This document shows positions 43,193-52,657 of a DNA stretch of 64,000 nucleotides, in pieces. The notes beneath the pieces were generated by a model, which saw nothing but the letters and a program-made list of their open reading frames with translations, was not told where the DNA came from and did not search any database. Position 1 is the stretch's first letter. Each line of letters opens with the position of its first letter. The DNA is from Chelativorans salis (GTDB taxonomy: Bacteria > Pseudomonadota > Alphaproteobacteria > Rhizobiales > Rhizobiaceae). The stretch spans positions 248,001 to 312,000 of the forward strand of contig NZ_JAOCZP010000003.1 in NCBI RefSeq assembly GCF_025336525.1, in the 5' to 3' direction. The position numbers and the translations under genes were made by a program.

Positions 43193-43633
43193 ATGACGAC
43201 GATGGCTTACGATGAGGCCAACCCCTTCGCCAAGATCCTGCGCGGCGAGTTGCCCGCGCACAAGATCTACGAGGACGACGAGACTTTTGCCTTCATGGAC
43301 ATCATGCCACGCGGCGACGGCCATTGCCTGGCGATCCCCAAGCGCCCTGTCCGCAACATCCTCGACGTCGACCCCGACAGCCTCGCGGTCCTCATGCGCA
43401 CCGTGCAGAAGGTCGCCCGCGCCGTCGTCGAAGCGCTCGGCGCTGACGGGGTGACGGTCCAGCAGTTCAACGAGCAGGCCGGTGGACAGGAGGTGTTCCA
43501 CCTGCATGTCCACATCATCCCCCGTTTCGATGGAGTAGCGTTGCGTCCGCATACGGGCGAGATGGCAGACGAGGCGGTACTGGCCGAACAGGCGCGCAAG
43601 ATCCGCGCCGCGCTGGAGGCTAGCCGGGCGTGA
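43193..43633 (+). CDS. HIT-family nucleotide-binding protein
   Basis: Histidine-triad protein of 146 residues, Hint type, hydrolysing AMP-linked substrates. The triad is HLHVHIIPR near residue 105, with FAKILRGELPAHKIYEDDET at the N-terminus. The start at 43193 follows GAGGAG at ideal spacing; an ATG at 43202 is the alternative. Its TGA overlaps the GTG of the next gene, so the two are coupled. Confidence 0.93.
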   Translation: MTTMAYDEANPFAKILRGELPAHKIYEDDETFAFMDIMPRGDGHCLAIPKRPVRNILDVDPDSLAVLMRTVQKVARAVVEALGADGVTVQQFNEQAGGQEVFHLHVHIIPRFDGVALRPHTGEMADEAVLAEQARKIRAALEASRA

Positions 43634-45015
43634 AGCTTTCCCGCGAGGCGATGGGGGCCGCGTGGGCTGGAATGCGGTACCCGGTCGTCAACAGACTTTT
43701 CACATTCGCCTGTTTCTCGACCCCACCGCCGCTGGGCTCGGTGGTCAGCTTCATCTGGCACGGCGGCGCGCTTTGGTGCACGTTCGAGATCGTATCCGGC
43801 CGCCGCAGGTTCAGCACCGACCGCTATATGCTGTTGTCGGCGATCCTGCTCTACACCTATGTCGCGGCAGGCCTCCTCTCCTTCCTTCTCAACGATCCCC
43901 GCTGGGAATCTGCGCATACGCTGATCCCGCTAGCGACGCTCTTCTTCTTCCCCTTCTCCTACTCGATTTGGAGCATCTCGCATAAGGACGACCTGACCTC
44001 CGCCGCCGCTCTTGCAAGCATGACGGCCAGCTACGGCGCCCTGGCGTTGGCGCTTGTCCAGCACTTCATTCTTGGCATGCGGGTGGAAGGCGGAGCCGGC
44101 AATGCACTGGTTTTCGCCACAGTCACCTGCATGATCGGCTCCGTCAGCTTGGCGGGTGCGCTCATGTTGACGACGCGTTGGCAAATCCCCATGGCGGGAG
44201 GGTATCTGGCAGCCGTCCTGGCGGTGCTCCTGTCCGGCTCTCGCTCCGTATGGCTGGTCATGGCGGTCGTCTCGCTCGCTATCCTGCTCGTCGGCTACCG
44301 CCAACTGCGGACGCTCTTGAAAGGCCGTCTCATCAAGACTGTCGCCGCAATAGCCGTGATCGCGACCCTCTCCTCCGGCGTTCTGTTGAGCCGCGTCGAA
44401 AGTTTGTCCGCCAATTGGGCCGAAATGGCGGAGAACGGGGAATACGATTCCTCCCTGGGCCTTCGCCTGGCTCTGTGGAAAGTGGGCGCGGATCGATTCT
44501 TGGAACGCCCCTTGCTGGGCAACGGGCCACACCACACCCGTCAGCTCATCGAAAACGGACTTGCCGACGATTTCGACCTGAGTGCAAGGTTCACCCACTT
44601 CCACAACGGCTTTCTGACGCTGCTGGTCGAAACCGGGCTCATCGGTGGAGGCGCGGTAATTATGCTTTTCCTTTTGGTCGCATGGGTGGCGATACGCACG
44701 CTTGCCACCAGCCGTGAGGAAACTGCCCGCTTCGGGGCGATCGTCCTGCTCATCTTTTTCCTGAACTACACCCTCGGCGGCAGCTTCAACCTGATCCTAG
44801 GGCACGACATCATCGATACTATGTTCATGATCTTCCTGATTGCCGGCCTGTTCCTGGCACGTGGAACGTCGATGCTCGAAGGCAAGATCGCAGAAGTAGA
44901 AACAGAGGATCAGGCGCAAAAGCGCGACGTTCATGGGAATGCCAGCAAACCTATACCAAGGGTAGCCTCGCCCACCAATATTCCAACGATGACGCGTTTG
45001 CCGGCGGCGAGATAG
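43630..45015 (+). CDS. O-antigen ligase/polymerase-like membrane protein
   Basis: Polytopic inner-membrane protein of 461 residues with roughly ten to twelve hydrophobic segments and a large loop at about 255-330. The Wzy/WaaL-type region is visible: LLSGSRSVWLVMAVVSLAIL, LALWKVGADRFLERPLLGNG and THFHNGFLTLLVETGLIGGG. Members polymerise or ligate surface glycans. It starts with GTG overlapping the HIT stop. The 3' end runs 85 bp into the convergent azlD gene, so the last ~28 residues are probably not conserved. Confidence 0.85.
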   Translation: MKLSREAMGAAWAGMRYPVVNRLFTFACFSTPPPLGSVVSFIWHGGALWCTFEIVSGRRRFSTDRYMLLSAILLYTYVAAGLLSFLLNDPRWESAHTLIPLATLFFFPFSYSIWSISHKDDLTSAAALASMTASYGALALALVQHFILGMRVEGGAGNALVFATVTCMIGSVSLAGALMLTTRWQIPMAGGYLAAVLAVLLSGSRSVWLVMAVVSLAILLVGYRQLRTLLKGRLIKTVAAIAVIATLSSGVLLSRVESLSANWAEMAENGEYDSSLGLRLALWKVGADRFLERPLLGNGPHHTRQLIENGLADDFDLSARFTHFHNGFLTLLVETGLIGGGAVIMLFLLVAWVAIRTLATSREETARFGAIVLLIFFLNYTLGGSFNLILGHDIIDTMFMIFLIAGLFLARGTSMLEGKIAEVETEDQAQKRDVHGNASKPIPRVASPTNIPTMTRLPAAR

Positions 45016-45281
45016 GCTAGAAATCCGACTACGCCGGCACCGATACGGAGAAGAAGCGGCGTGCCGGCGAGTGCGCCGCTGGGGAAGATCACAAGATTGG
45101 CGATGACAGCGGCCACCAGCGCAGTGGCGATGCAGCGGACCAGCACGATAAGTTCCGACTCCTCGGAAATCCGCCCGCCGAGATAGACTCCCAGAAAGCG
45201 CCAGAAGTCTGTTGCCAGCCATCCGGCGACGAGGATGAAAACATAGGGCCACCACCAGGCGTCGATTGCGGTGAATGTCAC
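44931..45281 (-). CDS. azlD: AzlD-family small exporter subunit
   Basis: Small membrane protein of 116 residues with about four hydrophobic segments (YVFILVAGWLATDFWRFLGV, IATALVAAVIANLVIF). The GTG at 45281 overlaps the azlC stop as GTGA. AzlC and AzlD together export branched-chain amino acids in characterised cases. It overlaps the 3' end of the O-antigen ligase-like gene tail to tail. Confidence 0.82.
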   Translation of the reverse strand: MTFTAIDAWWWPYVFILVAGWLATDFWRFLGVYLGGRISEESELIVLVRCIATALVAAVIANLVIFPSGALAGTPLLLRIGAGVVGFLAYLAAGKRVIVGILVGEATLGIGLLAFP

Positions 45282-46024
45282 GCCTGGTGCCTCCTCTTCC
45301 CGACAAGGTGAATGCCGAAGGCAGCAAGCCCCGCCACCAATCCTGCAGCGACGAGGTCGAAATCCGGCGTCAACAGGTGGAAAACAGGACCGACCGCGAG
45401 ACCGAGAATCATCGCCACCTGCCCCGCTCGCTCCCGCGCCGAGCCCCATAGCGAAGTTAGGAAGTACATGGGCGTCAGGAAGAAGAGTGCGGCCGAGACG
45501 GCGGGCGGCAGCCGCCCGGCGATCAGGAAGACGACCGCCACCACCACCATGTTGCCGAGCACCAGCGTAGAACCCAGCCCCGCATAGAAGGAAGTGCGCA
45601 TGGGCCGCGGCACATGCCGGAACCGGTCCATTGCCAGTACCCACGAGGTGACGGCGACGAAATGAGAAAGCACGTAAAGCACCCAGGTCGGCGTCTTGGC
45701 CGTGCGCATTTCAGGCGTCAGCGCCACCACCATGGGCGCCAAGCGCACCGATGACAGGGCTACGGCGAAGGCGGCTGCCGGCAAGCCGTTGCCGGCCAGA
45801 ATTGCGCCTACCAGCACCACCTTGCCCGGCAGCGCCCAGACGACGCCGGTCATGAAGACCGTCTGTGCCACCGTCAATCCTGCGTCGCGCGCCAACCCAG
45901 CGAAGCCGACGAAAGCGCTTGCCAGGATGAGGCCGGGAATGGAGAAAGCGGCGCGGGCACCGCGCATGAACCAGGCGGCACGCACTTCATGACCGCCGGA
46001 TCGGGCAATTTCGAAATCGTGCAT
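45278..46024 (-). CDS. azlC: AzlC-family amino-acid exporter subunit
   Basis: Large subunit of an AzlCD-type exporter, 248 residues. The N-terminal part FSIPGLILASAFVGFAGLAR and WALPGKVVLVGAILAGNGLP are typical, and the N-terminal segment up to residue 25 is hydrophilic. It is followed by azlD with a 4-bp overlap. The transported amino acid is inferred from the family. Confidence 0.88.
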   Translation of the reverse strand: MHDFEIARSGGHEVRAAWFMRGARAAFSIPGLILASAFVGFAGLARDAGLTVAQTVFMTGVVWALPGKVVLVGAILAGNGLPAAAFAVALSSVRLAPMVVALTPEMRTAKTPTWVLYVLSHFVAVTSWVLAMDRFRHVPRPMRTSFYAGLGSTLVLGNMVVVAVVFLIAGRLPPAVSAALFFLTPMYFLTSLWGSARERAGQVAMILGLAVGPVFHLLTPDFDLVAAGLVAGLAAFGIHLVGKRRHQA

Positions 46025-46120
46025 GGAACCCGCCGATTAGCACAGCCGCCGGCATCATGCGACAAGCCTGACGCACTTCTCTTGGCTCACGTGCGGTTCT
46101 CGGCTTGCGCCAGTCGGGCA

Positions 46121-46149
46121 AACAAAAGGCGCGGGTCCAGCAGACCCGC
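46121..46149 (-). terminator. Rho-independent terminator of clpA
   Basis: On the minus strand, stem GCGGGTC-TGCTG-GACCCGC followed by GCC and TTTTGTTTG, 27 bp after the clpA stop. Stem and T-rich tail both fit an intrinsic terminator. Confidence 0.8.
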
Positions 46150-46176
46150 ACCCGTCGTCTAGCAAGTCGACTGGCC

Positions 46177-48618
46177 TCAATCCTTGCGCGGCAACTGCGG
46201 TACCAGACTGCGCTTCGGCGGTTCCTTGCGCGCCGGCGGACGCTTCGCCTTGGGCTTGGCTTTCTTCGCCGCGCCTTGCTTCCGCTTCTTCGCCGGCGCC
46301 GTCTCGCGCTTCGGCTTCACAGGTGTATCGTCCGGTATCGCGTCGAGCTTCAAACCGGCCTTGTCCTCATCCAGCGTCACGCGCACAGTGCCGCCGCGCT
46401 TCAACTTGCCGAACAGAACTTCCTCGGCAAGCGGCTTCTTGATGTGCTCCTGGATGACGCGGCCAAGAGGCCGGGCGCCCATGCGCTCGTCGTAGCCCTT
46501 CTCGGCAAGCCAGGCGATGGCATCGTCGGACAGGTCGAAGGTGACGCGCCGTTCGGCGAGTTGCGCCTCGAGCTGCATGACGAACTTCTGAACCACCTGA
46601 TGCACCACCGGTACAGGCAGCGAACCGAACGGAATGATGGAGTCGAGCCGGTTGCGGAACTCCGGCGAGAATAGCCGGTTGATCGCCTCCATGTCGTCGC
46701 CCTCGCGCTTCGAGGAGCCGAAACCGATGGCGGGCCTCGCCATATCTGCCGCTCCCGCGTTGGTAGTCATGATCAGGATGACATTGCGGAAGTCGATGCG
46801 CTTGCCGTTGTGATCGGTCAGCTTGCCGTGGTCCATGACCTGCAACAGAATGTTGAACAGGTCCGGATGCGCCTTTTCGACCTCGTCGAGCAAGAGCACG
46901 CAGTGCGGATGCTGGTCGACACCGTCGGTAAGGAGACCGCCCTGGTCGAATCCGACATACCCCGGAGGCGCGCCGATCAGTCGCGAGACGGTGTGACGTT
47001 CCATGTATTCGGACATGTCGAAGCGCAGCAGCTCCACGCCAAGCGAAGCGGCGAGCTGGCGGGCGACCTCTGTCTTGCCGACGCCGGTGGGACCCGAGAA
47101 GAGGTAGGAGCCGATCGGCTTTTCCGGCTCGCGCAGGCCGGCGCGGGCGAGCTTGATCGAGGAGGCGAGCGCCTCGATCGCCTTGTCCTGGCCGTAGACC
47201 ACACGCTTCAACTCGGTCTCGAGGCCCGAAAGCACCTTCTCGTCGTCGGCCGAAACAGTCTTCGGCGGGATGCGCGCCATGGTGGCGATGGTGCTCTCTA
47301 TCTCCTTGACGCTGATCGTCTTGCGCCGCTTGGATTCGGGCAGAAGCTTCTGCGAAGCGCCGGTCTCGTCGATGACGTCAATGGCCTTGTCAGGCAGCTT
47401 ACGGTCGTTGATGTAGCGAGCCGAAAGCTCCACCGCCGCCTTGACGGCATCGTTGGTGTATTTGACCCGGTGGAAGTCCTCGAAATAGGGCTTCAGGCCC
47501 TTCATGATCTCGATGGCATCGTCGACCGTCGGCTCATTGACGTCGATCTTCTGGAAGCGGCGCACGAGCGCCCTGTCCTTCTCGAAGAACTGGCGGAACT
47601 CCTTGTAAGTTGTCGAGCCAATGCAGCGGATGGCGCCCGCCGACAGCGCCGGCTTCAACAGATTGGACGCATCCATAGCGCCGCCGGAGGTAGCACCGGC
47701 GCCGATCACCGTATGAATCTCGTCGATGAACAGAATGGCGCCTGGGAAATCCTCCAGCTCCTTGACGACCTGCTTCAGCCGCTCCTCGAAATCGCCGCGA
47801 TAGCGCGTGCCGGCGAGCAGCGTGCCCATGTCGAGCGCAAAGATGGTGGAATCGAGCAGCACCTCCGGCACATCGCCCTCGACGATGCGCTTCGCGAGCC
47901 CCTCGGCGATCGCCGTCTTGCCGACGCCGGGATCGCCCACATAGAGCGGGTTGTTCTTGGAGCGGCGGCACAGGATCTGGATCGTGCGGCTGATCTCCGG
48001 CTCGCGGCCGATCAGCGGATCGATGCGGCCTGCCCGCGCCTTGGCATTGAGGTTGATGCAGTAGGCCGACAGCGCGTCCTGCTGCTGCTTTTTCTTTGCG
48101 CCCTCTTCTGTCTCAGCGCCGGGCGCTCCAGCCTGATCCTCGTCGGCACCGCGTGGCGTGCGGGTTTCCGAGGCGCCAGGACGCTTGGCAATGCCATGGC
48201 TGATGTAGTTCACCGCGTCATAGCGGGTCATCTGCTGTTCCTGGAGGAAGTAGGCGGCATGGCTCTCGCGCTCGGCGAAGATGGCGACGAGCACGTTGGC
48301 ACCCGACACCTCTTCCCTGCCGGACGACTGCACATGGATGACGGCGCGCTGGATGACGCGCTGGAAACCGGCGGTCGGCTTTGAATCCTCATCATAGCCG
48401 GTGACGAGGTTGTCCAGCTCACCGTCGATGTAGTCGAGCACCGTGCGCCGCAACTCGTCGAGATCGACGCTGCAGGCCCGCATGACAGCGGCTGCGTCGC
48501 CATCATCGATCAATGCCAGCAGAAGATGCTCAAGCGTGGCATATTCGTGATGGCGTTCGTTGGCATAGGTCAGCGCCTGATGCAGCGCGCGTTCCAGGCC
48601 TTGCGAGAAAGCCGGCAT
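46177..48618 (-). CDS. clpA: ATP-dependent Clp protease ATPase subunit ClpA
   Basis: AAA+ unfoldase feeding ClpP. The 813-residue protein has the N-domain (residues 1-145, [20 protein letters not shown]), D1 with [19 protein letters not shown]2 with [15 protein letters not shown], and an IGF tripeptide for ClpP docking ([10 protein letters not shown]). A basic C-terminal tail of about 50 residues ([18 protein letters not shown]) is unusual; E. coli ClpA is 758 residues. It follows clpS by 8 bp in the same operon. Confidence 0.97.
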   Translation of the reverse strand: MPAFSQGLERALHQALTYANERHHEYATLEHLLLALIDDGDAAAVMRACSVDLDELRRTVLDYIDGELDNLVTGYDEDSKPTAGFQRVIQRAVIHVQSSGREEVSGANVLVAIFAERESHAAYFLQEQQMTRYDAVNYISHGIAKRPGASETRTPRGADEDQAGAPGAETEEGAKKKQQQDALSAYCINLNAKARAGRIDPLIGREPEISRTIQILCRRSKNNPLYVGDPGVGKTAIAEGLAKRIVEGDVPEVLLDSTIFALDMGTLLAGTRYRGDFEERLKQVVKELEDFPGAILFIDEIHTVIGAGATSGGAMDASNLLKPALSAGAIRCIGSTTYKEFRQFFEKDRALVRRFQKIDVNEPTVDDAIEIMKGLKPYFEDFHRVKYTNDAVKAAVELSARYINDRKLPDKAIDVIDETGASQKLLPESKRRKTISVKEIESTIATMARIPPKTVSADDEKVLSGLETELKRVVYGQDKAIEALASSIKLARAGLREPEKPIGSYLFSGPTGVGKTEVARQLAASLGVELLRFDMSEYMERHTVSRLIGAPPGYVGFDQGGLLTDGVDQHPHCVLLLDEVEKAHPDLFNILLQVMDHGKLTDHNGKRIDFRNVILIMTTNAGAADMARPAIGFGSSKREGDDMEAINRLFSPEFRNRLDSIIPFGSLPVPVVHQVVQKFVMQLEAQLAERRVTFDLSDDAIAWLAEKGYDERMGARPLGRVIQEHIKKPLAEEVLFGKLKRGGTVRVTLDEDKAGLKLDAIPDDTPVKPKRETAPAKKRKQGAAKKAKPKAKRPPARKEPPKRSLVPQLPRKD

Positions 48619-48626
48619 TCAATACC

Positions 48627-48971
48627 TCATTTCTTCTCCATCACGCATTGCAGCGGATGCTGATGCTGACGGGCAAAATCCATGACCTGAGCTACTTTGG
48701 TCTCGGCCACTTCGAATGTATAGACGCCGCATTCTCCGACGCCGTGGTTATGGACGTGCAGCATGATCGTGGTGGCCGCTTCCCGGTCCTTCTGAAAGAA
48801 GCGCTCCAGAACATGGATGACGAACTCCATTGGCGTATAATCGTCATTCAAGAGCAGCACGCGATAGAGACTCGGCTTCTTGGTCTTCGTCCGCGTCCGG
48901 GTAATGACTGCCGTGCCGCGCCCGGTGCCGTTGCCGTCCTCACGGGCCATCCGCAAAGCGTCGCCTGGCAT
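48627..48971 (-). CDS. clpS: ClpA adaptor protein ClpS
   Basis: Delivers N-degron substrates to ClpAP. The core has [20 protein letters not shown], the hydrophobic-pocket DDYTPM motif and [19 protein letters not shown]. The start is uncertain: ATGs at 48950, 48971, 49001 and 49034 share the frame, and I chose 48971 from usual length. It pairs with clpA, and the 340-bp gap upstream to the divergent carboxypeptidase gene holds both promoters, with nothing else recognised. Confidence 0.92.
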   Translation of the reverse strand: MPGDALRMAREDGNGTGRGTAVITRTRTKTKKPSLYRVLLLNDDYTPMEFVIHVLERFFQKDREAATTIMLHVHNHGVGECGVYTFEVAETKVAQVMDFARQHQHPLQCVMEKK

Positions 48972-49313
48972 CTTGCTCTCGCCGATCGTCACTGGTCCCA
49001 TGCTTTCCGCCGCGCCTCCCGTGAGGAGCGACATGTAAGTACTCAATTGATGATTTTAAGCCCTTCTGCCGTGCTGACAATACGGATTGCGCGCCCGTCG
49101 CCGCAATTTTTCGAAACACTGCGCTTGCGGCCGCCTGTAAGGGGTGCCAATACCTGTCTTTGAATCTGGGCTCGTTCAAATCCATTTCAAATACGCTTCG
49201 AATTGGAAAATTTTGTGCAGGATTTAAGACACCATAAACGAATTGGTAACGGCCCCACCCTACCGTCAACTGAAATGGGTCGATCGGTTGAGACCCTCAA
49301 CGAAGATCATACA

Positions 49314-50642
49314 ATGGGTGCGGTCGTGCGTCAGGCGCTTGCAGGTTTCGCGGGGGTTTTTCGGCTTTCTTCCGGTTTCGCCTTGGCGGCGATCACCGCC
49401 GCGGCATTGATGCTTGCGGCAGCCCCGCCTGCCTCGGCGAATTCGAAATACGCAGGCATCGTCCTCGACGCCAAAACGGGCAAGGTGCTCTACGAGGATA
49501 GTGCCGATGCTCCGCGCTACCCCGCCTCGCTCACCAAGATGATGACACTCTACCTCGTCTTCGAGGCGCTGGAGAGCGGCAGGATCTCCAAAAACTCACG
49601 CATCACCTTCTCGCGCAACGCAGCCGCAGAGCCACCGACCAAGCTCGGCGTCCCGGCCGGTCAGAGCATTGTTGTGGAGCAGGCCATTCACGCGCTCGTC
49701 ACCCGATCCGCCAACGACGTCTCCACGGCCGTTGCCGAATTCATCGGCGGCTCGGAAGCGAAATTCGCCGCGATGATGACGAACAAGGCGCGCCAGTTGG
49801 GCATGTCCTCCACCACCTTCAAGAATGCCCACGGTCTGCCCAACAGCGCACAGAAGACGACGGCGCGCGACATGGCTCGGCTCGGCATCGCACTGCGTGA
49901 GCACTTCCCGCAATATTACAGCTATTTCTCCACCCGCTCGTTCACCTATGGCGGCCGCCGCATCAACACACACAACAACTTGCTCGGCCGCGTGACCGGT
50001 GTCGATGGCATCAAGACCGGCTATATCCGCGCCTCCGGCTTCAACCTCGTTTCCTCCGTATCGACCGGCGGAAAGAGCATCGTCGCCGTGGTGATGGGCG
50101 GCAGGACCGCGCGTTCGCGTGACGCTCATATGGTCAATCTCATCCAGCGCACCCTGCCGAAGGCTTCGACCGGCGGTGATAAAATCCTGATCGCCAGGGG
50201 CGCTGCCACACAGACCGTTGCCGCAGCGATGCTGCCGCGCAGTGCGCCTGTGCCGGCGGACCGCCCCGAGGAAGTTCCCGTCACCGCCTATGCCGAAGAA
50301 CAGGGTTCGGCAGCCGGCGCTACAGCCTTCGCAGAGGCCGCCGCCCCCAGGCCGCAGGCTGAGCTCGATCCTGTGTCAACTGCTTCGACTGCCATGGAAG
50401 GATGGGTGATCCAGGTCGCCTCGATGCCTAGCGAAGACGAGGCCAAGCGCCGCCTTGCCGAGACGAGCCAGCATGCGCCGACCGTCCTGGCGAACGTCAC
50501 TCCATTTACCGAGGTCTTCCAGATGGATGGCAGGACCTATTACCGGGCTCGCTTCGGCGGTTTCCAGGGCAAGTCGGATGCGTGGCGCGCTTGCGAAACG
50601 CTCAAGAAGAAGAACGTCGCCTGTTACGCGGTGGAAAACTGA
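49314..50642 (+). CDS. D-alanyl-D-alanine carboxypeptidase with SPOR domain
   Basis: Penicillin-binding serine peptidase (peptidase S11, DacF-like) trimming peptidoglycan stems. The protein of 442 residues has a signal peptide (ALAAITAAALMLAAAPPASA), the SxxK motif in YPASLTKMM, the SxN motif in TRSANDVS and the KTG motif in GIKTGYIRAS. A C-terminal SPOR domain (WVIQVASMPSEDEAKRRL to the end) should target it to denuded septal glycan. An ATG at 49275 is an alternative start. Confidence 0.93.
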   Translation: MGAVVRQALAGFAGVFRLSSGFALAAITAAALMLAAAPPASANSKYAGIVLDAKTGKVLYEDSADAPRYPASLTKMMTLYLVFEALESGRISKNSRITFSRNAAAEPPTKLGVPAGQSIVVEQAIHALVTRSANDVSTAVAEFIGGSEAKFAAMMTNKARQLGMSSTTFKNAHGLPNSAQKTTARDMARLGIALREHFPQYYSYFSTRSFTYGGRRINTHNNLLGRVTGVDGIKTGYIRASGFNLVSSVSTGGKSIVAVVMGGRTARSRDAHMVNLIQRTLPKASTGGDKILIARGAATQTVAAAMLPRSAPVPADRPEEVPVTAYAEEQGSAAGATAFAEAAAPRPQAELDPVSTASTAMEGWVIQVASMPSEDEAKRRLAETSQHAPTVLANVTPFTEVFQMDGRTYYRARFGGFQGKSDAWRACETLKKKNVACYAVEN

Positions 50643-50677
50643 TCGCTCTGCTTGGTGGGTATTTGCGTCCAGGGAGT

Positions 50678-51373
50678 TTACTCGTGATCGGACAGGAGAA
50701 CGTCTCGCGCTTCGTTGATGCGCGCAGCAAGAAAGGACGAACCGCCCATATCGGGATGCAGACGCTGCATCAGGCGGCGATGAGCCTTGCGGATTTCCGC
50801 CGCGGGCGCTCCAGCCTTAAGACCAAGGACCTCGTAGGCCTCCTCCTTGGTCATGCGGCCCGCACTGCGCGCGCCTCGATGCCGCCCGCTCTCGTGCGCA
50901 TCCGCGCTTTCGCGCCAGACGGGAAAGCGGCTGTCAAGATACGTTTCCAGTAGCTGCAGGCTTTCGCCGTCGCCGTCGAGCTCGGCCCTGAGGGCCAAAA
51001 GCTCTTCCAAGCTCATATCGGCGAGACGCCTTCCTTCGTAGCGTCCGACAAGCACCGCTCCCTCCAGGGCGCCCGTGTCGTGATCGAGCTCCATTTCGAG
51101 CGCGGCTGAACGCACGGTCGAGCGCTGTCCGCCCGCTCGTTTGGTGTTGCCGCGCAACTGGTTGGAACCGAGCCACGCAGCCGCCCCCGAAAGAAGCATA
51201 CCGCCTAGCCCCGCCCTGCCGGTGAACAGCATCACCAGGCCTGCAAGACCAAGCACGACAGGCCCGGCGAGCCGCAGCGCGTTTGCAATGCCGGCGGGGC
51301 TTGCGCGCGTGAAGACGAGCGCAGCCAGCAGCAGCACCAGCAAAAGCGCAAACGCAACAAAGGGAACGGTCAT
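50678..51373 (-). CDS. Membrane-anchored J-domain protein of Tim14/Pam18 type (TimB-like)
   Basis: The 231-residue protein has two N-terminal hydrophobic segments (FVAFALLLVLLLAALVF; ALRLAGPVVLGLAGLVMLF) and a C-terminal J domain with the HPD motif. The block RKAHRRLMQRLHPDMGGSSF, followed by LAARINEARDVLL, closely resembles mitochondrial Pam18/Tim14, whose alphaproteobacterial relative is called TimB. It is expected to stimulate DnaK at the membrane. The start at 51373 overlaps the VWA gene stop (ATGA). Confidence 0.85.
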   Translation of the reverse strand: MTVPFVAFALLLVLLLAALVFTRASPAGIANALRLAGPVVLGLAGLVMLFTGRAGLGGMLLSGAAAWLGSNQLRGNTKRAGGQRSTVRSAALEMELDHDTGALEGAVLVGRYEGRRLADMSLEELLALRAELDGDGESLQLLETYLDSRFPVWRESADAHESGRHRGARSAGRMTKEEAYEVLGLKAGAPAAEIRKAHRRLMQRLHPDMGGSSFLAARINEARDVLLSDHE

Positions 51374-52101
51374 CGCCTCCCGCCGCTCAGATGCTCGATC
51401 ATGAGCCGGTCCTCCGCGCTGCCACGTGCCTCGAGCGCAGCAAGGCCGCCGGTGGCGAAAACAGCTACGGAAGAGAGCAGCCTGGCCAATGTGTCGGCAG
51501 CGCTGCGGTCGAAGCGGAACCAAGCTCCCTTGGATAGCCGGGCAATCTCGCGGAAAGCGTTGGTCGCCGCCGGATCGGATCCTTCCTGGAACAGGAAGAC
51601 GGGGACGCCCTTGAGCCCCAACTGGCCCGCCCGCTCGGCCAACTCATCGACATTCTCCTCCATCGCATCGCCGATGAAGACCAGCGCGTTCACCTTGCCG
51701 CGTTCATGCTCCTTCAAGGCGTGCGACAGCACCTTGCCGATCTGCGTGCGGCCGCCGCGGCAGTCGATCCGCGTCATCAGCTTCTTCAGCGCCGCCGTAT
51801 CGGTGACGAAACGCGAGGCCGCGCACTCGCCGAAGCCGCGGTAATAGACGAGCTGAACGTTAAGCGCACCCGCCTTGCCCACGGCGTCGAACATCTTCGC
51901 CTGTATCTCGCAGGCAAGGTCCCAGGTGGGTTGGCGGCTCATGGTGGCATCGAGCGCGAGGATGAGGCGCCCTGTCCCCTTGCCGGGCACGGCGAGCGCC
52001 CTTGCCTGGCGTACAAAGGCCTCCACCGCGCTTGTATCCGAACGCGGTTTTGAGACATCCGCCCTACGGCCGGTTTCGACCGGCGTCTTCTTATCGCTCA
52101 T
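51370..52101 (-). CDS. VWA-domain protein
   Basis: Protein of 243 residues with a von Willebrand A fold. The MIDAS motif reads DATMS (51-55), a DxTxS variant of DxSxS, in the strand LILALDATMSRQPTW; later MIDAS residues may be in GGRTQIGKVL and IGDAMEENVD. No signal peptide or membrane segment. Translational coupling to the J-domain gene suggests joint action, possibly with a chaperone. Function unknown. Confidence 0.75.
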   Translation of the reverse strand: MSDKKTPVETGRRADVSKPRSDTSAVEAFVRQARALAVPGKGTGRLILALDATMSRQPTWDLACEIQAKMFDAVGKAGALNVQLVYYRGFGECAASRFVTDTAALKKLMTRIDCRGGRTQIGKVLSHALKEHERGKVNALVFIGDAMEENVDELAERAGQLGLKGVPVFLFQEGSDPAATNAFREIARLSKGAWFRFDRSAADTLARLLSSVAVFATGGLAALEARGSAEDRLMIEHLSGGRR

Positions 52102-52149
52102 GGAAACAAGATGTGGTGAGCGAGCGTCGCTGGCAAGTCCTTCACCGCC

Positions 52150-52584
52150 TTACAGGAGGCCAAGCTCGGTCAGTTCGCGGCGCAGGTGGTCCGGCATCTC
52201 GTCAGCGCCCTCTCCGGAGCGCACGTCCGCCGGTGCATCCTCGTGTTTGAAATAGCGCCAGCCCTGGAAGGGCCGCTTCGGCTGCCACTCCGTGCGCACG
52301 ACCGCCGGCTCCAGCACGAGGCGGCAGCGCGAAATCCCCTCACCGTCCGTGAAGGGGCGGATGTCAAGAAGCCGCTGCCGGCACTGCACCATGCCCTTGA
52401 TCACCCAATAGAGAGATCCGCCGTCGGTAAGCTCTGCCAGGCGCTTGGGTATCATCCGCGTGGTGTGGAAATGCTCGACCGGCTCACCACGCCGCTTCTT
52501 CTCCTCGAGGCGCATGGCAACCCACGCCTCCAGATCCTCGGGGCTTTCGCAGCCGACACAGAGTTTTATGAGATGAAGCGCCAT
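52150..52584 (-). CDS. DUF1489 family protein
   Basis: Cytoplasmic protein of 144 residues starting MALHLIKLCVGCESPEDLEA, with HTTRMIPKRLAELTDGGSLY, VIKGMVQCRQRLLDIRPF and the Trp/Arg-rich WQPKRPFQGWRYF. This matches the alphaproteobacterial DUF1489 pattern. Function unknown. It lies upstream of the VWA gene on the same strand. Confidence 0.85.
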   Translation of the reverse strand: MALHLIKLCVGCESPEDLEAWVAMRLEEKKRRGEPVEHFHTTRMIPKRLAELTDGGSLYWVIKGMVQCRQRLLDIRPFTDGEGISRCRLVLEPAVVRTEWQPKRPFQGWRYFKHEDAPADVRSGEGADEMPDHLRRELTELGLL

Positions 52585-52657
52585 GGGAGGGGTTTTTAGG
52601 ACGGCAGATTGACGGAAGAAAGGCTTTGCGGCGCGCGTTCCACAGCTCGCGCCCGGA

